Assembly: GCA_964023205.1 (NCBI GenBank)
Contig: OZ026833.1
Location: forward strand, 8,635,084 to 8,699,083
Direction of reading: 5' to 3'
Source of the DNA: Lutraria lutraria
Taxonomy: Eukaryota > Mollusca > Bivalvia > Venerida > Mactridae
Length of the DNA: 64,000 nucleotides
Shown here in pieces: positions 23,801 through 32,266 of the stretch. Numbering within the stretch: position 1 is the first letter of the stretch; the number at the start of each line of letters is the position of its first letter. The notes beneath the pieces were generated by a model. That model worked only from the letters and a program-made list of their open reading frames with translations, made no database searches and had not been told where the DNA came from. Both the position numbers and the translations under genes were made by a program.

Positions 23801-26800
23801 AATTATTTTGCTTTGTTTTCAATGATTTTTATAAAACAATCACTGTTTAAAGCACCATTAGCCTTTTTAACTTAATCTTAAAAATGTCTTATTTTACCTA
23901 GAAAGATGTCTTATCGATGAATCTGACTTTTACTTGCAATAAAGATATTTCGATTTTTTTTATAATCACGACGAACATATTGAAATGTAACACGGTACTT
24001 TTTTCATGATATTGCAAAGAAAAATATAAAAAATCTAAGAACATTTGTACTAGATGTGACTATAGAAAGACGTTATGTAGATATTGTTTCAGAGCAAATA
24101 AAATATATTTCTTATACTTTCTTATAATTTAGTAATACAGAACAAAAGGTAAAACGATGTTTTACCTTTTGTTCTGTATTACTAAATTCAAGAAGCTATC
24201 TGGCCTCAATTTGATTTACTGTAAACGGGAGTCAAACAGGATTATGTTTTACCTCTGTTTTATTCTGCCTTCGTTTGTTCATGAAAAAGAAATGTAATAG
24301 TTTTGATGAAATTATTCATTCTTCTTCATTCTTATCGTAGTCTAATACCAGTATTGCTGTACCCATGAATCTATTACACAGATATGTGTTCGTACTTCCC
24401 TGGAGAAAAGCGGTCTTACCGTGTGTCATGTCGAGGGTATTGGGACTGTACAAGTAATACCCCTGCAGCAAAATGCTGTGCTCCTGATGAAATGTTTGAT
24501 CCCTTCAAGAATACATGTGTATATGATGAACATGACGTTTGCGATGATACATTGCCATGTCCATTGGAAGAAAACGTGGTGATAGTGAAGTCTAGTAAGT
24601 AAAGAACCATTCCGAAGCTGTCGATATACATTTAATGTTTTATTTTTTTAGTTCACTTAATAATATTCATTTTATTATACCCCCAGATATGAAATATGGG
24701 GGTTATATTGGATTCGCGCTTGATGGTCGGTCGGTCGGTCCGTGTATCTGTAGACACAATTTGTCCGGACAATTTCTCAGCAACTACTAACAGAATTGCA
24801 ATGAAACTTCACGGATGTGATCAGTAGTTGTGCATGCTAAAACCATTTTTCGTTTGGAATAATTTTCACTGAGTTATAGTCCTTTGTTTTTAATATACAG
24901 TATATACAATAGGCAAATTTTGTCCGCACAAGAAGTGATCAGTAGTAAGCCTAGTTGTTTGTTTGGATTAATTTTCACTAAGTTATAGCCCTTAGTAAAA
25001 ATTCGGCAAATTTGTCCGGACTATTTCTCATTAACTACCTACCAGAATTCAGCGAAACTTTACAGAAGTTATATGTAGTCAGCCTAGTTGTGCATTCATT
25101 AAGCTTGTCTTGTTTTGTTAAAGTTTCACCGAGTTATGGCCCTTTGTTGTTTTTTATAAAGTGTATAATACAATATCTCAGCAACTACTCATAGGAATTC
25201 AATGAAACTTCACAGAAGTTATAAAAAGTGAGCCAAGTTGTGCATGCAATAACCAGGTTTTGTTTGGATTAATTTTCCTTGAGTAATGTTAAATTATTCA
25301 ATAGGTAAATTTTATCCAAACTATTTCTCAGTAACTACATGCAGGAATTCAGTGAAACTTCTTAGAAGTGATAAGTAGTTTGCCAAGTTATGCATGTCCA
25401 CAATAGGTTTTGATCAAGTAAATTTTAATTAGTTATGGCCCTTTGTTATTTTTTATATAATGTTTATTTAGAAATTGGTCAAGATATTTCTAAGCAGCAG
25501 TTTGCAGGTATTAAAAAATGAAAATGCGTTATGTTTCTCTTGGTAAATTGTAACAATAACCGTGTCAAGGTGGCATCTTGGGGTATTCGTCACCTTTACT
25601 GATAGTTCTAGTTCTTCATAATTAAGGGGTCACCAATAATTCCAAAGCATTTTTTTAAATTTATTGTCACAGTGTTATTTAAAACATCGTGTTTGTAGGT
25701 GATTTTATATGTACTTATTCGCCTGAATTATTAATGCAATGTTGAAGGCTTGTATTATCAGTTAAGCGCCTCTCGTCTAACTTGTTTAAAACGAACAACT
25801 GGCTGCTGTGAAATTAAATCAATGCCGAATTCCAATGTATAACGTTACTTTAAACTTGTCCGTCAAGGGCCTTAACTCAAAGTACCTGGTCTCATGGCCA
25901 TAAACATTTCCATCGAGTTTTGGTGAGGATCCGAATAAAACTGTTTGAATTTGAGAGCGGACACCGTTGTGGACGCCGCCAGCCCGCAGTGGGTGTTCCC
26001 ATAATACGGCCCGTTTTTCAAACGGGCATATAAAATGAAATGTTCAGTGACTTGGTTTATTTTCAAAGCATGAGATTTAATTTAGGTCAATGTTTGTAAT
26101 CTACTTACATTTAGCAAGTATCATTTAATACATTATAACACATATACGTGTATGTTGCAGAATGTGAGTTCAAAGTCTCAGAAAATGGTCCTGAGTGGTA
26201 TGCTCAGGAAATCAACGGTGAGTGGATATCACGACAATGCAGCGCTGGCACAGTTTACTCTGACGAGAAATGCGAGTGTATTTTTGACGAAATTAGGTTC
26301 CATGCCCCCCAAAAACAAGGTTTGCTTTTTATATGTTATATATGTGTAAACATAGATAAAAAAACAACTCAAAAATTATATTTTTTTACTCAACTTTGAG
26401 AGTGACACTTATGTTTGCATTCGCTGAGCACCTTTGCCGGAGCAAATCAGTTTTCGCTCTAACCCGTCCTCTTAAAAGTTATACATTTTTTTGGAAATAA
26501 TAACTCATACTATTCATGATTTCTAGTCTAGTTGAACCTACATAAACCCAGTCTGTAGGGTCATTTGTAGAATGTTTAAGATTACGGTAAATCACAGGTT
26601 TGTTGATGACAGTCATTCGTCCAGCACTTCTGATTTGAACTTCATGTTCGAGAAGTAGTTATCGCATGAACTGTAGTACGCTAATGCTTTTATATCCTTG
26701 TTACTTTAAAATTGTTATGTGCTGAATTTTGAAATTTATTTCATTTGCAGATGAATGCACACCAAGTCTACATTTGCAATTCAACACTTATTCTGAAGAC

Positions 26801-29800
26801 GCTGCTAATAATGCGGGTCTGTTTATGAAACATGTTCGCTATCTAGGGGATGGAACTGCTCACTTTAATGGTACAGCAGCTATCATTGACAATATTTTCT
26901 CAAATGCTGAATGGGGTAGAAATGTGTATACGTACATCAAGTTCAAACCGGAAGGAAGTGGACGTAACCAAGCACTTGTGCATAATTCAGGATGTGGCCC
27001 ATCAGATCCTGGACCTTCAGTGTTTATTGGCATGAACAAAAAGACAATGCCGAATGGAAAAAAAGTTATTAATATGAAATTTGCAACGGTACCGACACAT
27101 AAGAATGTGAAATATGAATTTATAAACATCACAACACCAGTAAGTACTATTGTTTAATACATTTTGCATTTCTTTAAATAAGTTTTTAGGGTCGGTCGCA
27201 TTGTTGAATTTATAAGTACTGGACGCTTCTTTTATTTGAACCCATTGCTCTCGTGTCCCCTAGATTAGAAAACTTCATACACACTAGGGGTGCCATCCAT
27301 TTGAACCCACGATTTTTTTCTGTCGTTCGAGTATTTAGTAATTGTTTACATTTCGTAATGTGAAAAGAAACGACTTGTCTTGGCAGTTTTTCATGCGAAC
27401 GTCTTGTTAACTGCTGATGAAACTATTGAATAGTGAATAAGTTTACTTCTTATTTCTTTTGTACTTTAGAGTTCACAGAAAACATTGTTTTAGTTATACC
27501 TACATAGTGAAATACTTGTATACCAAAATGTTAGCAAAGAGACGTTATTGGCTTGTTTGTTTTTAAATTAGTAGAACAAATGTATCGATATATTGATACA
27601 TCGTCGATACTGTCGAAACATCTGGAAAGTGTCACCAAATTATCCTTACTGTTCTTAGGACGTTTTAACCTAGTGAGAAAAAATATAATTGTTATTTTTC
27701 ATTTTAGGCTGATACGATGACTGAAGCATGGTTTAAATACGGAAAAAATAAATTCATTGCTGATGTAAATGGCCAAACTGCTCATGTAGATATTCCTAGA
27801 GGTAAGCTCATAATATACTACGCCATATAACACACATTAATTATTGAATCTGACCAAAGGTCATGCAAAAGCGGTTCTACCCGCTAAAAGTCGGAATAAT
27901 CGTAACATGATCTTAGCTTTTGGCATGACATTAGGCTCATCAAAAATACAACTAATGAGTACCTGTTTTATTTTATTGTAACGTAACAATCAGAGTTAAG
28001 ATTATGCTAGTACGAATTAATAATATCGAACACACCAACACATTAATGACAACAAATAAGAACTTCTGAAGAAGTGACTGTCGAAACATCTCGAGATCTG
28101 TGCTAGTCTAAAGAAAATTACGTGATTCTCAGTAACGGAAATGCACGAGTAGTTATGATTGAAGCAGTGAATAGATAATAATCAAAGCACTGAGAGGTTC
28201 TTTAGTGTTCCTTGTAATTGATGTCTACTGCCTATCCAGGAAAGCAAATGCATGTTTACATAATGCTTAATAACTACATGTACATTGTATGAACACATGA
28301 ATTGTATTTATTTCAATGACAACATACATTTTATTTTGCATTTAAGCTGTTAGTGTTGCAAGGCGACACGGAGCTTTAAGTATCGGGGGAAATGTGTGTC
28401 AAATAGGCGCAGAATCTTTCGGCGGATTTGTTGGCATAATTGATGAGGTAGCGTATTGTGTTATTCCTTTAAACAACATCCTGGTAGACCAGGCCCCGGG
28501 GTTTATAAAACTTGAGATCCGTCTCTGAGCTCAAATATCATTTCTTGTCTTTTAATGTTCTAAGTTAATTATGGTGTTAACACTATAGTGTTATTATTGA
28601 TACATTATCCTGACAGCATTATTGATCCTAAAATGTATTAAACGTTAGCTCTATATTTTCAACTGTAATACTTTGAGAATGGAATTGAAGATTTGAGCTC
28701 GGAGACTGTTCTCAAGTTTTATAACCTCAAGAAAACACAGAGCGATTAGTTCAATATTAAGAAAACTTTAATACGGTGGCCCCTTATTTTTGGATCAGTT
28801 ATTGGTATATTTCTTATGCAGTGAAACCTGTGTTTGCGGATACCTCCGTATAGTGGCCACCTGTAAATAAAGGCCATTCAAAAAATGATTGATTATTTAG
28901 AACAAATGTCCTCTGAATGAAGGCCACCTGTCAATGAAGGTCGCATTTTTTCTTTAAGTTTCCTAAGTGTGGCATTCGATGACAGGTTTAATTGTACAGT
29001 ACAACCTCTCCAGAGCGGCCCTCTGTAGAGCAAAAACCTCTCTATAACAACACCTTCAGAATTTCCCTAAGCTGATATTTACTATAAATTTAACCTCTGT
29101 AGAGCAACAACCTCTAAACAACAGCCAATATTTACAGCTCCCACAGGGTGTTGCTCTACAGAGGTTGTACTGTATATGCATTTCAATTTGAATACTTGAT
29201 ATAATTAAAAAATTATACTAGTACTTTCATCCATACGATGGATACTATATCAAGGTTTTGTTTTTCTTACTATTGCACTATTATATTATTTTATACAACT
29301 AATATCGTCAGATTATTCTAAAGTCTGAAGTACTAGTACATGTAGTTCCACGTTTCCACTAACTCAACTGATCCAATAAGTTAGCGAAAACCAGGCCTTA
29401 GTTCTTTTTTTAGCCAAAATGTCGCTCGGTGAAAGCTAATTTTGCCTGATTTGGAAAGGTACTGGTACGGTTTTGTTGGCCCATCACTACTGGTACCAGA
29501 CAAATTTGGAAAATATTTTCAGCGTTTTGACCCAAAGTGGGAATCTTTCAATAAATTGGAAATTTTTAAAATACAAAGAAATTTATATTATCATCTGCTC
29601 CTCTTTGGTTTTTATGTCAGCACTGAGTGTTGCAATAGATTTGATAAAAAAATAACCGTTTTTTATGAAAAAAAAAATTATGCACAAGATTGGGATTCTT
29701 TTCCTTTGAAATTGGGAGAATGGATATTTTTTTCGAATTGGGACGTTACCTATTACGGGTACCAAACAAAGAAGGGAAAAAACACTGAATTATTAATTCA

Positions 29801-30083
29801 TATGGATATTTCGTATTGTCCTGCCCCGGCATCAATAAAGATTACCTGAATTTTCCATAAAATTGATATTTTGGGGGGAATGCTATGTCAATATATACTG
29901 TTTTTACCAATTTATCACTAATTATACAAAATCAGGTACTATAATACTGTATTATAAATGTTCTTAAAGTGAAGTGTTTATTCAAGACAATTAAACAAGT
30001 AATTGTTTGTTTTATTCCAGGTCGCCATATATAAATGCCAACCTCCCAGTCAGAAGAACGGAAGGGCTCTATTCCGCCATTAA
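8632..30083 (+). CDS. Giant TSP1-repeat / chitin-binding / LamG extracellular protein (17 visible exons)
   Basis: Seventeen exons with compatible GT-AG boundaries and phases join into 3,296 codons plus TAA. The order is 50 TSP1 repeats (about 57-58 residues each, usually six Cys, WxxW and a CxxxCG core), two CBM14/peritrophin-A-like modules, a short four-Cys module, and a concanavalin/LamG-like domain ending [15 protein letters not shown]1 repeats are secreted, can be C-mannosylated at WxxW and O-fucosylated at CxxS/TCG; CBM14 binds chitin. CBM14 followed by LamG is the arrangement of the mollusc nacre protein Pif and its relatives, so I infer a chitin-associated matrix protein; Pif normally carries VWA rather than TSP1 at the N side, and none is seen here. 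Alternatives are hemicentin-, coadhesin- or SCO-spondin-like proteins, but these do not normally end in CBM14-LamG. The first visible exon starts inside a codon, so the N terminus is unassigned. An AATAAA at 30613, inside a MITE, is a possible poly(A) signal. Confidence 0.85.
10575..10855. repeat. Inverted-repeat element in gene 1 intron
   Basis: The left end (AGCGGATTCAGGGGGTGGGA) is roughly the inverse of the right end (CTGAAATCCTGGATCCACCT). The C-rich AGCACCCACGGCGCGGCC block has a loose counterpart at CACCCCACTGCC. It lies in the intron before TSP1 exon 2. Confidence 0.45.
10990..11163 (+). CDS. Gene 1 exon: TSP1 repeat 2
   Basis: Acceptor CATTTTTAG|AT, donor ACAG|GTAAAG, phase 1-1, 174 bp. 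It encodes [19 protein letters not shown] through CLVKECT. The middle reads TLDGQPSAS instead of the NNPxPxYGG typical of the rest of the array, so it is a divergent repeat. Confidence 0.85.
11939..12064 (+). CDS. Gene 1 exon: first part of TSP1 repeat 3
   Basis: Acceptor TCTTTCAG|CT, donor CAAG|GTATGT, phase 1-1. It encodes [20 protein letters not shown] to [11 protein letters not shown], the first four Cys of a TSP1 repeat. The remaining two Cys come at the start of the next exon ([15 protein letters not shown]), so an intron interrupts this repeat. Confidence 0.85.
12130..12480. repeat. TTCGTGG inverted repeat and SINE 3' fragment in gene 1 intron
   Basis: GTGGGGATTTGATTTCGTGG near 12219 faces CCACGAAATTAAATCCCCA near 12247 as a short inverted repeat. 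From about 12295 a SINE fragment follows, with B box GGTTCGAATCCC and a tail GCGACGTTAAACCCC followed by A-rich sequence. Confidence 0.55.
12796..17520 (+). CDS. Gene 1 giant exon: end of TSP1 3 plus repeats 4-30
   Basis: A single 4,725-bp open exon (acceptor TTTACAG|GC, donor GCAG|GTACCT, phase 1-1) encodes the tail of repeat 3 and 27 complete TSP1 repeats with no intron. Nearly every unit follows CPIDGGWSxWSxxxxCSxxCG, then RxRxCNNPxPxYGGxxC and CDTGxxC. Ten of the 27 keep a strict CxxS/TCG O-fucosylation motif (for example CSVTCG); the others carry D, K, E, P, V, L, A, Q or M there, or lack the final Gly. Exceptions: the unit near 15452-15620 lacks the first Trp (GVLSFW) and is two residues short, and the first complete unit has Phe in place of the first Trp. 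An internal exon this long is unusual for an animal gene. Open frames on the opposite strand are reflections of the Cys/Gly/Trp-rich code. Confidence 0.95.
17692..17865 (+). CDS. Gene 1 exon: TSP1 repeat 31
   Basis: Acceptor TTTTTTCAG|AC, donor GCAG|GTATTT, phase 1-1, 174 bp. It encodes [20 protein letters not shown] to [13 protein letters not shown]. This is a single-repeat exon between the two giant exons. CKAPCG has no fucosylatable residue. Confidence 0.9.
18455..21152 (+). CDS. Gene 1 giant exon: TSP1 repeats 32-46 and start of 47
   Basis: A second long open exon of 2,698 bp (acceptor TTTCTATAG|CA, phase 1; donor AGCAG|GTACTT, phase 2). It holds 15 complete TSP1 repeats starting at [14 protein letters not shown] and the N-terminal half of a sixteenth ([20 protein letters not shown]). 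Six of these 16 have a strict CxxS/TCG motif. Reading on past the donor would give [14 protein letters not shown] and then a stop; the next exon instead restores [14 protein letters not shown], confirming the splice. Confidence 0.93.
21378..21546 (+). CDS. Gene 1 exon: end of TSP1 47, start of 48
   Basis: Acceptor CTTGTAG|GTAC completes the split Arg codon (phase 2); donor TATCAG|GTATGT is phase 0. It encodes [25 protein letters not shown] and then [20 protein letters not shown]. From here onward introns fall inside TSP1 repeats in changing phases, unlike the phase 1-1 pattern upstream. Confidence 0.88.
22022..22178 (+). CDS. Gene 1 exon: end of TSP1 48, start of 49
   Basis: Acceptor TATGTTTAG|TT (phase 0), donor ACAG|GTATGT (phase 1). 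It encodes [20 protein letters not shown] to CNAPVPC and then [19 protein letters not shown]. The linker PIDGG is lost, and the repeats become more divergent towards the C-terminal modules. Confidence 0.82.
22600..22719 (+). CDS. Gene 1 exon: end of TSP1 49
   Basis: Acceptor ACTTCCAG|GT, donor CAAG|GTAAAT, phase 1-1, 120 bp. It encodes [20 protein letters not shown] to CSSNVECKQ, completing repeat 49 with the remaining four Cys. Confidence 0.8.
23044..23199 (+). CDS. Gene 1 exon: TSP1 repeat 50 (last)
   Basis: Acceptor AATTCAG|AA, donor CCTG|GTGAGT, phase 1-1. It encodes [20 protein letters not shown] to CKKVNCP: a full six-Cys TSP1 with WxxWxxW and no NNPxPxYGG loop. It closes the TSP1 array. 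Confidence 0.85.
23395..23586 (+). CDS. Gene 1 exon: chitin-binding module 1 (CBM14/peritrophin-A-like)
   Basis: Acceptor TTTCACAG|TT, donor TGCG|GTAAAT, phase 1-1, 192 bp. It encodes seven Cys with the spacing of a peritrophin-A domain: [41 protein letters not shown]. The aromatic residues around GYADYHGDC and GLFW fit the family pattern. CBM14 domains bind chitin in arthropod and mollusc matrices; binding here is inferred. Confidence 0.8.
23847..24215 (+). mobile_element. MITE, TTAAAG family, in gene 1 intron
   Basis: TTAAAGCACCATTAGCCTTT begins a copy closely related to 2543-2908 and to the complement of 32816-33181 (CTAGAAAGATGTC, TTTTACTTGCAATAAA, TTTCAGAGCAAA). The right end (AAATTCAAGAAGCTATCTGG) has drifted. 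It contains the 24126-24188 hairpin near its right end. Confidence 0.6.
24126..24188. repeat. Perfect 30-bp hairpin with 3-nt loop
   Basis: The arms AATTTAGTAATACAGAACAA... (24126-24155) and its exact complement (24159-24188) are separated by GAT. It sits between the two chitin-binding exons, so it would be transcribed in the pre-mRNA and could fold into a long stable stem. Related MITE copies hold only one arm, so the second arm is a local inverted duplication. Confidence 0.95.
24382..24594 (+). CDS. Gene 1 exon: chitin-binding module 2 (CBM14-like)
   Basis: Acceptor TTACACAG|AT, donor TCTA|GTAAGT, phase 1-1, 213 bp. It encodes [38 protein letters not shown] and VC, a second peritrophin-A-like module (Y-rich loop, [12 protein letters not shown] matching the family's C-x-x-G/D-x-x-F-x-P-x-x-x-x-C). 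An acidic tail follows ([14 protein letters not shown]). Confidence 0.78.
24674..25470 (+). repeat. Dispersed repeat with degenerate ~150-bp internal units
   Basis: Starts TATACCCCCAGATATGAAAT with an inverted GGGGGTTATA, then GGTCGGTCGGTCGGTCCGTG. Loose units of TTTCTCAGCAACTACTAACA, AAACTTCACAGAAGT, AAGTTGTGCATGC and TTTCACTGAGTTATGGCCCT follow about five times. It fills the intron before exon 26161 and has no coding content. Confidence 0.7.
25860..26040 (+). repeat. Dispersed repeat fragment
   Basis: CGTCAAGGGCCTTAACTCAA, then GTTTTGGTGAGGATCCGAAT and GAGAGCGGACACCGTTGTGG, matches the copy at 55175-55405. It ends with a short GGCCCG/CGGGC stem. Confidence 0.65.
26161..26319 (+). CDS. Gene 1 exon: small four-Cys module
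   Basis: Acceptor TGTTGCAG|AA, donor CAAG|GTTTGC (weak), phase 1-1, 159 bp. It encodes [20 protein letters not shown], then [14 protein letters not shown]. The CxxGTxYxxxxCxC ending resembles the region between chitin-binding and LamG domains in Pif-type proteins as I recall them. I do not know an established family name for it. Confidence 0.72.
26751..27139 (+). CDS. Gene 1 exon: N-terminal part of LamG/concanavalin-like domain
   Basis: Acceptor TCATTTGCAG|AT (phase 1), donor ACACCA|GTAAGT (phase 0), 389 bp. It encodes [13 protein letters not shown], the typical entry strand, then [32 protein letters not shown] and PSVFIGM. This is the beta-sandwich pattern of a LamG-like jelly roll. Several NxT sequons are present (NGT, NIT). 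Confidence 0.82.
27708..27801 (+). CDS. Gene 1 exon: LamG-like domain, middle
   Basis: Acceptor CATTTTAG|GC (phase 0), donor AGAG|GTAAGC (phase 1), 94 bp. It encodes [20 protein letters not shown] then [11 protein letters not shown], the W...Y.....A.VNG strand pair characteristic of LamG folds. Confidence 0.8.
28347..28447 (+). CDS. Gene 1 exon: LamG-like domain, end
   Basis: Acceptor TTTAAG|CT (phase 1), donor GATGAG|GTAGCG (phase 0, weak), 101 bp. It encodes [20 protein letters not shown] then IIDE. The next exon begins VAIY, reconstituting the G-x-I-D-E-V-x-I-Y end of LamG domains. Read-through past the donor would end at a stop about 27 codons on and lose this motif's partner strand. Confidence 0.78.
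28491..28730. mobile_element. MITE with ~38-bp inverted repeats (CCCCGGGGTTTATAAAACTT family)
   Basis: The left end, GGTTTATAAAACTTGAGA followed by GAGCTCAAAT, is inverted at the right end (ATTTGAGCTCGGAGACTG then CTCAAGTTTTATAACC). It is 240 bp, non-coding, in the last intron of gene 1. Two further copies lie at 45087-46990 (interrupted by a palindromic element) and about 46986-47195. Confidence 0.8.
28815..28960. repeat. AAAGGCCACC-type repeat fragment
   Basis: GTGAAACCTGTGTTTGCGGA, TAAATAAAGGCCATTC and GATTGATTATTTAGAACAAA match 56525-56715; the AGGCCACCTGTCAATGAAGG block is the unit amplified as a minisatellite at 47451-47701. Confidence 0.6.
28997..29172. mobile_element. Tc1/mariner-like MITE, complete (176 bp)
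   Basis: Begins CAGTACAACCTCTCCAGAGC and ends with the inverse CTCTACAGAGGTTGTACTG, flanked on both sides by TA (28995-28996 and 29173-29174). CAGT termini and a TA target duplication are the mark of Tc1/mariner-type elements. Further copies: 44717-44881, 52888-53063 and 57440-57616, and fragments at 1-82 and 31737-31766. Confidence 0.85.
29442..29849 (+). other. Unrecognised 135-codon open frame, probably repeat-derived
   Basis: The frame reads [16 protein letters not shown] to APASIKIT with no domain I recognise. The DNA is similar to 53765-54010 (CACTGAGTGTTG...AATAG versus CACTGAATGTTGAAATAAG, TATCATC...CTTATT), where the frame is broken, so it is a dispersed sequence. It lies in the last intron of gene 1. 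A real gene is unlikely. Confidence 0.35.
30021..30083 (+). CDS. Gene 1 last coding exon with stop
   Basis: Acceptor TTATTCCAG|GTC, phase 0. It encodes [20 protein letters not shown] and TAA at 30081-30083. VAIY completes the LamG domain; the Cys probably pairs with CQIG of the preceding exon. There is no transmembrane segment or GPI-like tail, so a secreted protein is expected. Confidence 0.82.
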   Translation, partial: VAIYKCQPPSQKNGRALFRH

Positions 30084-30538
30084 ACCCAAACTATCATTTT
30101 TCACAAGAACATATTTCTTGAAGTGGAACAACTAAATGATGGGCTTAGCCTGAGAGTCACGTGTTGTTTTACCTATTTTATTCATATAATAGTAAATAGC
30201 CCAATCGGTTGAAGTCTAATTGTATAGTAACCTGTTATCAATTATGAAACAAAAAACACTTCAAAAGAAATAGCACAATGAATCAAAGCATGTGTAACTG
30301 ATATTGACATATTGATCAAAGGTGGCATAAAGATTGCTTGATTAAATGATATACGAAATATAGGAGTAATCGATGCGAATTGGTAAAAGATTGATCATTG
30401 ATCGATCAGTGTCATTTCTCAAATTAGCGAACTAACTTTGAGCTTTTGTATATTTAAGTTTATGATGATTGCACACAAGATTTATCTGTTACCTTATTAC
30501 CTGTTACAATGCTTTGTTACTAATACGTGGACAGTGCA

Positions 30539-30866
30539 TTAAAGGGACTGAACTCCAGATGTACAATTTAGTTTCCGAAATCTAGAAATGCATTTTATTT
30601 GATAGTGAATGTAATAAACAATTAAATCAAAGAGTATGTTAGATGTGGGTTTTATAAACAGTTTTAGAGATTTTAATTTATAAAAAAATGAAGAAAAATA
30701 TCTTCATCATTAGTCATGCGTTAGAAACATGTTTTGATTGTAAAAATTGAACAAATTGACATTATTATTATTGTCAATATTGATATTAAGCCATTACAGA
30801 TTTTTGTGTGTGAAAGTTTTCGTAATTACGATTTTCTTGTTTCATACTTTGACTTAGTTCCTTTAA
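30539..30866. mobile_element. MITE with TTAA ends downstream of gene 1
   Basis: TTAAAGGGACTGAACTC at the left faces GACTTAGTTCCTTTAA at the right. It is 328 bp with no open frame. It carries AATAAA at 30613, which could serve as a poly(A) signal for gene 1 about 530 bp past the stop. Confidence 0.65.
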
Positions 30867-30915
30867 GATGTTAAGATTCTAACTCCCAATTTGTCTGATG
30901 TATTTGCTCAATGCT

Positions 30916-31024
30916 ACACAAAAATGTTATTATTACAAAATAACACAAAAATGTTAATATTACAAAATAACACAAAATGTTATTATTACAAAATAACACA
31001 AAAAAAGTTATTATTACAAAATAG
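30916..31024. repeat. ~28-bp tandem repeat, four copies
   Basis: ACACAAAAATGTTATTATTA followed by CAAAATAAC, repeated with small length changes in the A run. Confidence 0.9.
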
Positions 31025-32215
31025 CATATTTTGCCCATTGGCATTATTTCTTTGATAATTACATCGGATACTATAATTTATTTTACAAAATATTTTTCAA
31101 AATTGTAAGATCCGTTTTTACCACGAGTTTTCATTTGAATTGATGATGCTTTTTTTGTCTTTATTCTTTGAAAACTTGGTTTCTCCCATAGACCTCAATG
31201 CAAATTTAAAGGGGAAATAACTCAAAGAGAGTTCCTGGAAATCTCTTGGTAAATCATTTTCTTTCATGGAAACCTACAAATATAATAAAGGTTTACTGTT
31301 GAAAATCTGTCCGAACTATTTTATGATAATACTTTTTGGAGATAGTATCCTAATACAAATGTACCTTAAGATGTAATGTCCTCATTGTTCTTATTTATTA
31401 GTTAGTGATAATTTCGAAGCTTCAACCGTCTTACTACATATATTTGAAGTTGTTGTTCACATTTAATCCATATATGGTAATAAAATGGAATAAAGATACA
31501 AATAAAAATATTACTTTCTCACTTGTCATAATTTTTTATGCCCTTTATTAATAAATTATTTGTATATTTTTGTAAATAAAATGTCATATTTTGTATTTAT
31601 TAAATCCATTCTAATTGTTGTCTTATTTCAATTCGAAACACATAAAAACATGCACAACATTTGAGTACATGTACATGTATGTTGCTAACTATCTTATAGG
31701 ACATATAAATGTCATGTTTGCGTAAAATACATACTACAGTTCAACCTCTCCAAAGCAACACCCCTTATCAAACAGTATTCTATATGTACACATAATTGTC
31801 TTCTGCATAGAAAAAATAGAGAGCAAACGAACTTTAATATCATGGGTCCTCACTAAAGTAATACTATATTTGAGACAGGGTAAGTATGTATCAGTTATCG
31901 TCCTTCAAAATGAGACATGACTAACATAAACAAGAAAAGGATTCGAAGAAAAACATGTTAAAAAACATCATAAAAATATAAATGAACCCACAAGGCTAGC
32001 AACACACAGACAGATACAAAATTAGGGGACAAAAAACAATCGTCTAAAGAGCAACTACCGGAAGGGAATGGTATGCAATGCATATGGCCAATACAAAAAT
32101 AGTTCCTCCATTTAACTCCATTTTACAATTTGGAGAAAAAGGCCCACAAACATTAAAAGTTAATTGAAAAAATGGAGATTGCGCAAGTGTGGATGAAGAA
32201 CTCCAAGGCAAGAGG

Positions 32216-32266
32216 AGGTAGCTCTCTCTTTCTCTCTCTATCTCTCTCTCTCTCTCTCTCTCTGAG
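32216..32266. repeat. (CT)n microsatellite
   Basis: A run of CTCTCT with single TTT/AT interruptions. The surrounding 31100-32815 stretch shows no gene; it includes only a MITE terminus fragment at 31737-31766. Confidence 0.95.

Noticed and set aside
28448..28527. Read-through of the penultimate gene 1 exon to a stop in the intron
   Set aside because: The spliced form restores IIDEVAIY, the conserved end of LamG domains; the read-through runs into a MITE.
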